From NCBI GenBank assembly GCA_016282455.1, contig JAEEKM010000035.1:1-11938 (forward strand): a DNA stretch of 11,938 nt, read 5' to 3'. Positions 5,967 to 11,938 of this stretch are shown here, piece by piece. Source of the DNA: Treponema sp. Its GTDB lineage: Bacteria > Spirochaetota > Spirochaetia > Treponematales > Treponemataceae. The position numbers and the translations under genes were made by a program. The notes under the pieces were generated by a model, which ran no database searches, was not told the origin of the DNA, and saw nothing but the letters and a program-made list of their open reading frames with translations. How positions within the stretch are numbered: the stretch's first letter is position 1; each line of letters starts with the position of its first letter.

Positions 5967-6473
5967 TTAGTTAAACGGATATTTTATATAAAAAAGTTCA
6001 TAGCGGGAGAAAGATGCTCCATAAGAATTTTTAACTACCGCCCATCCGTCCTTGTAAATGTCAAGTTCATAATCTTCTGTGGCAATAAGAGGTGATCTTT
6101 CTATCTTTACAAGCCTGTTGTTTCCTTTTTGTCTGTAAAAGAGGGCATTTTCATTTTCCTTTGCAGGATCTGTGGTAAGCTTTCCTACTGTGCATAATGC
6201 AATTTCTGCCTCTGCCTCTTTATAGGAATCTCCGACAAGGGTACAGCCAACCCATTTCTGTGGGGAAGTTCCCAGCCACTTTTGCCAGATGGTTAACGGT
6301 CCCAGTCTCATACTGCTGGTGTCGTAGCCCTTCCATATTTCTATGGCCTGGTCCTGAGTAATTTCTTCCCATTCAATTCCTTCATAAGTGTCCGGCCATT
6401 CATCTTGAAAAGCGCAGGAAGGAAAGAAAGTTAAGACGGCAAACAGACAGATAAAAATATTTATCTTCCTCAC
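5967..6473 (-). CDS. Hypothetical lipoprotein (GTG start)
   Basis: A 168-residue predicted lipoprotein. The start is GTG at 6473, supported by AAGGAG seven bases upstream (GGAG at 6481-6484) and by a compact signal peptide MRKINIFICLFAVLTFFPSC with Cys20 as the lipidated residue. No recognised domain. It shares the EWxEIxxxxAxxxW block (Glu34 to Trp47) and the TIWQK/NIYQK block with the downstream 205-residue lipoprotein. The mature part is predicted to be mostly beta strands (KNENALFYRQKG..., DGWAVVKNSYG, YELFYIKY). It starts 29 nt after the radA stop and is very probably co-transcribed with it. Function unknown. Confidence 0.82.
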   Translation of the reverse strand: MRKINIFICLFAVLTFFPSCAFQDEWPDTYEGIEWEEITQDQAIEIWKGYDTSSMRLGPLTIWQKWLGTSPQKWVGCTLVGDSYKEAEAEIALCTVGKLTTDPAKENENALFYRQKGNNRLVKIERSPLIATEDYELDIYKDGWAVVKNSYGASFSRYELFYIKYPFN

Positions 6474-6502
6474 TTTTTTTCTCCTTTTTTATCCTTTTAT
6501 AT

Positions 6503-7876
6503 TTATTTTTTAAATAATGCCTTTACCAGTGAATGAACGCTGTCTACGGCAATTGTACTGCTTGAAGCAATTTCTTTTTCAGGCGCAATTATGTTTGTAA
6601 AACCAAGTTCTCTTGCGGCCTTTACCCTCTGTTTGAGTTTTGTAACGGGGCGCACTTCTCCTGCAAGACTTAGTTCTCCAAGAACAACAGTTTTTTCTGC
6701 CAGGGGAATGTCACTTCTTGCAGAATAAAGTGCAGAAGCAAGGGCTGCATCAATGGCACTTTCGTTTAGCCGCACACCGCCTGCAACGTTAATGTAAATG
6801 TCCTGGTCGCTGAATTTAATTCCCGCTCTTTTTTCAAGCACGGCAGCAACACGGCTTACACGGGCAGAATCAATCTTTTCTGAGTAAACGCGGTTTACCT
6901 GTGCTTTTGCAGGAACTGTGAGGGCCTGTATTTCTACAACAAATACACGGCTTCCTTCAAACACGGGAACACATGCAATGCCTGCGGGAGTTTCTCCATT
7001 CCGTCTGGTAAGAAAAAGTGCACTGGGGTCAGCAACTGCTTTAAGACCATCGCTTTCCATTTCAAAAATGCCGAGTTCATCCACAGAACCGAAGCGGTTT
7101 TTAAGGGCACGGAGAAATCTCACTTCGTCACTGGAACGCTCAAAACTGATTACTGTGTCTACCATGTGTTCAAGACTTTTTGGTCCTGCAATGGTTCCGT
7201 CTTTTGTAACATGAGCCGTCATAAAAAGAACGGAGTCTCTTTCTTTTACCCAGCTGATAAGTTCATTTGCACAATACTTTAGCTGGCTTACAGTGCCTGG
7301 AACAATGCCTGCCTGAACTGAATACACAGTCTGTATGGAATCAATAATAACTACTGTGGGGTTTAAAGAATCCAGTGCATCAAGAATATCTTCCAGACGG
7401 AGGGTACATAAAATTTCTACGGAACCTACATTCAGTTTAAGGCGCTCAGCCCTGCCTTTTATTTGGGAAGCACTTTCTTCTCCAGACACATAAAGCACAC
7501 GGGAAGCGTTCCCTCTGGCAGAAGAAAGCACAGAGGCCGCTGTCTGTATGAGCAGGGTTGATTTTCCAATGCCCGGTTCACCGCCGATTAAGACTGCACT
7601 TCGTTTTGTAGCCCCTCCGCCAAGTACCCGGTCAAATTCTACACTGCCGGTAGAAATTCTTTCTTCTCCCTGAACAGTAATTTTTGACATGGGAACAGGT
7701 TTTGCTTTTGTTACACTTCCGTCAGCATGAATCAAAGGAGAGGCCGAATTGGGGTCAACAATGCATTCTTCAAGGGTATTCCACTCTCCGCACTGGGGAC
7801 ACTTACCAAGCCATCCCGGCTGTGTGTAACCGCAGTTAGAACATTTGTAGACTATAGAACCTTTTTTCTTTGCCAT
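6503..7876 (-). CDS. radA: DNA repair/recombination ATPase RadA (Sms)
   Basis: A full-length 457-residue RadA. Order of parts: an N-terminal C4 zinc finger (Cys12, Cys15, Cys26, Cys29), the RecA-like ATPase with Walker A GGEPGIGKST at 98-107 (Lys105) and Walker B VVIIDS at 175-180, the RadA-specific KNRFG at 259-263, and a C-terminal Lon-protease-like domain (about 290-457) with GGVRLNESAIDAALASAL and LGELSLAGEVRPV. The Lon catalytic serine is not expected, as in other RadA proteins. It is a RecA-like branch-migration helicase that processes recombination intermediates in the cytoplasm. An AAGGAA site precedes the ATG, which lies 12 nt after the stop of the NusG_II gene, so the two are co-transcribed. 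Nothing looks broken. Confidence 0.97.
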   Translation of the reverse strand: MAKKKGSIVYKCSNCGYTQPGWLGKCPQCGEWNTLEECIVDPNSASPLIHADGSVTKAKPVPMSKITVQGEERISTGSVEFDRVLGGGATKRSAVLIGGEPGIGKSTLLIQTAASVLSSARGNASRVLYVSGEESASQIKGRAERLKLNVGSVEILCTLRLEDILDALDSLNPTVVIIDSIQTVYSVQAGIVPGTVSQLKYCANELISWVKERDSVLFMTAHVTKDGTIAGPKSLEHMVDTVISFERSSDEVRFLRALKNRFGSVDELGIFEMESDGLKAVADPSALFLTRRNGETPAGIACVPVFEGSRVFVVEIQALTVPAKAQVNRVYSEKIDSARVSRVAAVLEKRAGIKFSDQDIYINVAGGVRLNESAIDAALASALYSARSDIPLAEKTVVLGELSLAGEVRPVTKLKQRVKAARELGFTNIIAPEKEIASSSTIAVDSVHSLVKALFKK

Positions 7877-7888
7877 TTACATTTCCTT

Positions 7889-8257
7889 TTAATAAGCAAG
7901 CGCATCAAGGCTGTCGCTTTTGTTTTCTACCATGATAAAAATATCATTTGGAAGACAGGCCGCCCACTCTCCGGAGTGAGAGATTTTTCCCATTTCTACA
8001 CAAGTCTGGTTGGGGCAAGGGGAGGATATAAAAGAAGCCTTACCATCCTGAACAGAAATTGTACTTTCTCCCAGAGCACCTTTTATTTTGTACTGGCCGT
8101 TGCTTTCCAGAGGGTAGACGTATTCACTGTCTCCTGAATATATAATAAGCGTAGAATTGTCACTTTTACCACTTTTTAACGAAAAAAAACTAAAAAAAAT
8201 AAAAAAAATTGCTGCTGCAAAAACAATAAGGTCCAGCCAGAAGATTTTTACTTTCAT
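7889..8257 (-). CDS. NusG domain II-containing membrane protein
   Basis: A 122-residue protein with one N-terminal membrane segment (about 7-27, WLDLIVFAAAIFFIFFSFF) and an extracytoplasmic NusG_II domain (PF07009-type). The family pattern is complete: a strand-rich stretch (about 36-76), then SPCPNQTCVEMGKISHSGEW and CLPNDIFI with Cys81, Cys86 and Cys101. This CPxxxC...CLPN signature is typical of small NusG_II proteins found in Firmicutes and Treponema. In other genomes such proteins often sit beside FMN-binding or Gx transporter genes; here they sit before radA, so the role is unclear. The ATG at 8257 overlaps the stop of the 7TM gene by four bases (ATGA), indicating translational coupling. 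The membrane segment is encoded by three T8 runs. Confidence 0.9.
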   Translation of the reverse strand: MKVKIFWLDLIVFAAAIFFIFFSFFSLKSGKSDNSTLIIYSGDSEYVYPLESNGQYKIKGALGESTISVQDGKASFISSPCPNQTCVEMGKISHSGEWAACLPNDIFIMVENKSDSLDALAY

Positions 8258-9996
8258 GTTCTGCTCAAAAATTCTACTGCCTTGTATCTGAGTTCAGAAA
8301 GCAGGCGTACAAGAAGTCCGTCAAAGTCGCGGTCTCTTTCGGGGTCAAATTCTTCAAGCACTGTAACAAGATTTACATTAAAGCCGGGTTCATTCCTGTT
8401 AAAGTCAGAAAGGGATTTTTCCAGTTTTGCAATGGCATCAGAAATATGTTCGTATTCTTCAATGGGAATGTAAACTGCAAATCTTGAGTTTGAAATGTAG
8501 TAAACATTTTCTTCCGGGAAGAGGGAATGAAGGCTCTGGGCAAAATAGCGGAGAATAAGTTCCGTTTCATCCTGACCCTTGTTTCTCTGTGTGGAGATAA
8601 AATATGGAATGCCTGTAAGAAGAATGGCATAGGGTTTTGCGTTGTGAAAGAATTTTTCTTCTTCCCACATGAGCTGGGATCTCTTGCAGCCTGTAACGGA
8701 GTCCTGTGTGTTTGCTTTTTTGAGGGTGGTGCTCTGTGCTTTGTGGATTTCACTCTGGAAAACATCCTGCATGGAGATTATGGTAAAGGTGGCAAAGAAG
8801 ACGATTGTTGCCCAGCGGGTGAATCTGAAGAAGTCTGCAAAAGCAGGGCCTGTAAAAGAACATATAAGGTCTACAATGAATGCAAGTATGCATATAAAAA
8901 TTACAATGTCCAGCACGTCCACACTGTTGCGTTCCGTAATGATTTCGTGAATGAGTGTGATTGCACCAATGGCGACACAGGCATAAATTACTGCACCAAA
9001 GTAAATGCGCAGAATGCAAAGGGGAATAATCGGGAAGAGGGCGTTAATGCAGCAGATGAATACGTTAAAAAGGGAAAGCCCCCTGAGGAAAGTGGAAAGT
9101 CTGTTTGTATGCGTAATGTTTTTTCTTTCCTGCAGTACTGTAATGAGCATAAAGGGATGAAAGGCCAGCAGCACGGAAGAAAGAAAATATGTGGCAAAGG
9201 AAGAAGTCATGATATATGTTCCAATCAGGCTTTCAAACAAATTATAAAAACCTACGATCAGGGCAAAAATGCATTGGTTTAAGGACTGGAAGGCAGCTTT
9301 TTTTCTTAGGATTGCAAAGGAGATGTGCTGTACAAGTGCCGCAACTGCAAACATGAAAATTAAGAGGGCAGGCAGCCACTGGAACCAGGTGCTTGTTGTT
9401 ATGAACTGTAAGTTTTGTGCTCCAAAGCCAAAGAAAATTGGTGGCAGACGGGTTGGAAAAAGTTTGTAATACAGATGGTCAAGTTTTATGGAGCCTGAGG
9501 AAAAGGACGGAGAAAATTCAATGGTGACAATAAAGGCTTCGTTTTCCATGTAAGGCACACGTACGGAATGAATGGCATTACCGCTTTCTGAACCAGCATA
9601 GCGGGAGCCTTCTGTACCAAACTGGTAGACCATAAAATCTCCGTTACCCGTATTCATGAACACCCTGACTTTCTGGTTATGAGTAAAAAAGAGAAGTGAA
9701 GGGGTTGTAATGTAGGCGCCGGATTGGGAAAGGTCAGAAATGAATCCCTGCTGGGTTTGTTTTACCAGTTTTTGAAATTCATCAAAATAAAAAACTTTCT
9801 GTATGGTAAGTATTCCTTCCGGGGGAAATGATGCATTTTTCTTTACAGTCCAGCCCTTGTCTAAAAGCATGGGATGCTTTAAGTTTCCTACGCGAAATTT
9901 CTGAGTCCAGATTGAGGAAGAAAATGATGCTGCCGTCAGTGCAATAACCATCAGGGAAAGTACTGTGGCAATCAGAATGGAATACTTCTTTTTCAT
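8254..9996 (-). CDS. 7TM-DISM-type sensor with degenerate (inactive) GGDEF domain
   Basis: A 580-residue integral membrane protein. A signal or first membrane segment (about 6-24) is followed by an extracytoplasmic beta-rich region (about 30-195), seven hydrophobic segments (about 208-228, 242-262, 268-288, 308-328, 331-351, 363-383 and 396-410), and a cytoplasmic domain from about 430. The domain order fits 7TMR-DISM receptors. The cytoplasmic part aligns with a diguanylate cyclase: DSVTGCKR (432-439) for DxLTGLxNR and YYISNSRFAVYIP (499-511) for YRxGGDEFxxxLP. The catalytic GGDEF is SNSRF (502-506) and the first metal-binding Asp is not evident (ILLTGIPYF), so it cannot be expected to make c-di-GMP; it may be a regulatory or protein-binding domain. 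No good Shine-Dalgarno; the ATG stands 6 nt after a TATAAT. It heads the minus-strand operon. Confidence 0.87.
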   Translation of the reverse strand: MKKKYSILIATVLSLMVIALTAASFSSSIWTQKFRVGNLKHPMLLDKGWTVKKNASFPPEGILTIQKVFYFDEFQKLVKQTQQGFISDLSQSGAYITTPSLLFFTHNQKVRVFMNTGNGDFMVYQFGTEGSRYAGSESGNAIHSVRVPYMENEAFIVTIEFSPSFSSGSIKLDHLYYKLFPTRLPPIFFGFGAQNLQFITTSTWFQWLPALLIFMFAVAALVQHISFAILRKKAAFQSLNQCIFALIVGFYNLFESLIGTYIMTSSFATYFLSSVLLAFHPFMLITVLQERKNITHTNRLSTFLRGLSLFNVFICCINALFPIIPLCILRIYFGAVIYACVAIGAITLIHEIITERNSVDVLDIVIFICILAFIVDLICSFTGPAFADFFRFTRWATIVFFATFTIISMQDVFQSEIHKAQSTTLKKANTQDSVTGCKRSQLMWEEEKFFHNAKPYAILLTGIPYFISTQRNKGQDETELILRYFAQSLHSLFPEENVYYISNSRFAVYIPIEEYEHISDAIAKLEKSLSDFNRNEPGFNVNLVTVLEEFDPERDRDFDGLLVRLLSELRYKAVEFLSRT

Positions 9997-10002
9997 GCAA
10001 CA

Positions 10003-10011
10003 ATTATACCA
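10003..10011 (-). promoter_or_regulatory. Extended -10 promoter for the 7TM-NusG_II-radA operon
   Basis: On the minus strand TGGTATAAT (10011-10003) is a consensus extended -10 (TGN then TATAAT). No good -35 is visible 16-18 nt upstream. Only 6 nt separate it from the ATG at 9996, so the start of transcription should fall on or next to the start codon, giving a leaderless transcript. It overlaps the 3' end of the patatin gene region (stop at 10018-10020), which may also read through into this operon. Confidence 0.6.
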
Positions 10012-10017
10012 CAGCTT

Positions 10018-11938
10018 TTACATAAGCGCTATGAGAATTGCATAGTTTCCGTTTAGTGCAGCACTTCCTCCGATTACAAAACAGCCGATTGGAGTTTTAA
10101 AGCAGAAGTAACCGCCAAAGCCCATGTCGTAGGTGGAAAAATCCTTTGGGTTCCAGCCTGAAAAGAGGTCATTGGAAGGTGCGCTTGTGGCAGTGTATGG
10201 CCTGTAGGAGTCCGACATTCCGACTTTTGCCGTTGCCATTATGGATAGGGGCATTCCTGCAAGGGAAATTATGTTGTGCTGGTAAGAAAGGCCCAGGAGT
10301 GCAAGATCCCGTCTTTTTGTTCCGTAGGGGTAACCTGTCATTCCGTCAAATCCGCCGTACTCGGTGTATCCTGCAGAAAGTTCCCAGGGGGAGCGCATTA
10401 CGGCAGCGTAGACTTCATAGCCCAGGCTGTTTACGTCTTCAAACAGTTCTATGTTTTGGCGAATTTTTGTACGGCCTGTAAAGACAGGGAGATTCTGTTC
10501 AAAAAGATAACCGGCTTCAAAAGAAACTTCTGCCCTTATGCCTTTAAAATCAAGTGGGGTCTGGAAGGTGTTCCACACTCCTTCTGCATAATAGCCCAGC
10601 ATGTTAAAGAAAGACCGGTGGGAATAAATGTAGTTCAAGGAGTATTCAATTCCTGACCTTACTGAAACAAAGGATGCATAGTTTAACTGAATGCCTGCAC
10701 TGCTTTTAAGGCGGTAGTCATCATCAACCGTGCGCTGTTTGTAGAAGGTAGAGTTCTTTGGTTCAAGGCTTCCTTCGCTGAACATTAGTTTTGCTTCTCC
10801 ACAAAGCTCATAGTCTCCAAGGCTTGCAAACTTTGGTGAAACGCTGGCAAAAACATCTGTTGTATCTCCCAGTCCAAGTCCCAAAGAGAAGGGAAGCGGT
10901 TCTGCAACAAAAACTCCTAAAGCAAGATCAGGGTAGGGTTTTAGGGAAAGGGTTTTATCTACCCGGGCAATGTTCAGTGAGGGGAGTCCTCCAAAAACAA
11001 TGCGGCTGGGATTCTGCTGGTAGTGGTTTGCAATTATCTTTAAGATGGCACCGTTTTTACCATAACCTTTTTTTACTTCAAAACTTAAGGAAGAAAGACT
11101 GTAGGCATTCTGAAGTTTGTCCAGTTCATGTACAAGTTTTTTCTGGGTTGCGTCATCCAGGGTTTTTCCAATGTAGTGCTTAAAGTCGTCACTTTTTGGA
11201 AGGGGGCAGCTGCCTGCAAAAGAAATGTCTTCAACAAGTACGCTTTCTACTTTTAAAAGTGGCAGGGAAAGATATTCCCCTGTGCGGGTGGGGTCCTGTT
11301 TTTTTAAGGCCACTCCCTGTTTTTCAAGGGCGAGTGCCAGTTTGTGAAGGCTCTCTCTGTTTTCTGCTACACAGTGTTCACCTTCTTCGATAATCTCCCT
11401 TACGTGAATAAAGTCCAGGGTGTTATACTTTGTAAGGTCAGGGCGCAGAAGGAGGTCTGCAAGTTCATGCTGGGCCACTGCGTTAGTTGAAATGGTAAGG
11501 TTAAAGAGGTTAACTGCAACTGCCGTCATATTGTCTATGGAAGCGGGATTGCTTTCTACGTGGCTTGCAACATCCATGGCAATTACAATGTCTGCTCCAA
11601 GTTTGCGTGCAACTTTTATGGGAAGATTGTCTACCCAGCCGCCGTCAATTACATAAGTTTTTCTGTCAAGAACAGCGGGAGTCCACACTGCCGGGAGGGA
11701 CATGCTGCTTCTTATTGCCTGAACAAGCGAACCTTTTGAAATGACAATTTCTTTTGCATTGGTAACGTCTGTGGCCATTGCACGGTAGCGTTTTGGAAGG
11801 GCGTCAAAGTCAATGTCTGTGGGCAGTCTGCTAAAGTGAAGGGCCAGTTCGTTCATAATGTGCTGGTCACCTAAAAGAGCAGGAGCTGCACCAATTCCCT
11901 TTTGTGAAAACTTGATGGAAGAAATGTTGTCCATGCTG
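10018..11938 (-). CDS. Patatin-like phospholipase fused to POTRA and Omp85/BamA-type barrel, N-terminus off the right edge (partial)
   Basis: The reading frame is open to the right edge, so the true start lies outside; the ATG at 11934 is an internal methionine. Numbered from that methionine: RSSMSLPAVWTP (75-86) and the catalytic Asp of VIDGGWVDNLP (Asp97) are the classical patatin C-terminal motifs. The oxyanion loop and the GxSxG nucleophile must be upstream. A POTRA-like segment follows at about 226-306 (VLVEDISFAG, GKTLDDATQKKLVHELDKLQ), and then a beta-rich barrel region to 638 with many alternating strands. This is the PlpD-type layout, a type Vd-like outer-membrane phospholipase A. 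The protein ends in Met after NGNYAILIAL rather than in an aromatic residue. It lies 21 nt upstream of the 7TM start and has no terminator in between, so it may be transcribed into that operon. Confidence 0.9.
   Translation of the reverse strand, partial: SMDNISSIKFSQKGIGAAPALLGDQHIMNELALHFSRLPTDIDFDALPKRYRAMATDVTNAKEIVISKGSLVQAIRSSMSLPAVWTPAVLDRKTYVIDGGWVDNLPIKVARKLGADIVIAMDVASHVESNPASIDNMTAVAVNLFNLTISTNAVAQHELADLLLRPDLTKYNTLDFIHVREIIEEGEHCVAENRESLHKLALALEKQGVALKKQDPTRTGEYLSLPLLKVESVLVEDISFAGSCPLPKSDDFKHYIGKTLDDATQKKLVHELDKLQNAYSLSSLSFEVKKGYGKNGAILKIIANHYQQNPSRIVFGGLPSLNIARVDKTLSLKPYPDLALGVFVAEPLPFSLGLGLGDTTDVFASVSPKFASLGDYELCGEAKLMFSEGSLEPKNSTFYKQRTVDDDYRLKSSAGIQLNYASFVSVRSGIEYSLNYIYSHRSFFNMLGYYAEGVWNTFQTPLDFKGIRAEVSFEAGYLFEQNLPVFTGRTKIRQNIELFEDVNSLGYEVYAAVMRSPWELSAGYTEYGGFDGMTGYPYGTKRRDLALLGLSYQHNIISLAGMPLSIMATAKVGMSDSYRPYTATSAPSNDLFSGWNPKDFSTYDMGFGGYFCFKTPIGCFVIGGSAALNGNYAILIALM

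Noticed and set aside
8527..9282. Plus-strand open frame of 251 codons inside the 7TM gene
   Set aside because: It is antisense to a membrane protein with a clear domain plan; its translation is Cys- and Lys-rich with no recognisable motif, as expected for the complement of a Phe/Ala/Ile-rich gene.
11932..11934. Position 11934 as the true start of the patatin-like gene
   Set aside because: A patatin needs an upstream oxyanion loop and GxSxG serine, and the frame stays open to the edge, so the gene is truncated by the window.
1..11938. tRNA, rRNA, CRISPR array, insertion sequence or phage module
   Set aside because: I saw no cloverleaf-like sequence, no regular direct repeats with spacers and no transposase, integrase or phage-like protein in any supported frame.

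Overview
This looks like a spirochaete chromosome, most likely a Treponema (inference, not proven). The signs are several short lipoproteins with spirochaete-style lipoboxes (SSC, PSC, VSC), a lone PtsN-type IIA protein outside any PTS transporter locus, a patatin fused to an Omp85-type outer-membrane barrel, a seven-membrane-segment sensor of the DISM type, moderate GC and dense packing of genes. I see no mobile element, CRISPR array, tRNA or rRNA.

Layout. Positions 1-2918 are a minus-strand operon read from right to left: a class I/II PLP aminotransferase, a solute-binding-like lipoprotein, and a Gly/Ser-rich single-pass membrane protein that runs off the left edge. Divergent from it on the plus strand are ptsN (3052-3498), a strong terminator, then a translationally coupled pair: an unrecognised 133-residue protein and a PflA-like radical SAM protein (COG1313 type), ending at 4989. 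A convergent junction (4990-5075) holds two nested or interleaved inverted repeats. From 9996 back to 5076 is a second minus-strand operon: an inactive GGDEF-like 7TM sensor, a NusG-domain-II membrane protein, RadA, two paralogous lipoproteins and a PC4/YdbC-like DNA-binding protein. Right of it, 10018-11938 is the C-terminal part of a patatin-Omp85 phospholipase whose start lies beyond the right edge.

The most striking non-coding feature is that three start codons (2918, 3052, 9996) sit only 6-9 nt downstream of near-consensus -10 boxes and lack a good Shine-Dalgarno. These transcripts are therefore predicted to be leaderless, while genes inside the operons mostly carry clear AGGAG-type sites. 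The other notable points are the degenerate SNSRF in place of GGDEF, the interleaved inverted repeats at 4999-5067 with pseudoknot potential, the paralogous lipoprotein pair beside radA, and three consecutive T8 tracts in the NusG_II gene. I see no compelling evidence of a wholly new multi-gene defence or mobile system; the window is mostly core-genome-like.
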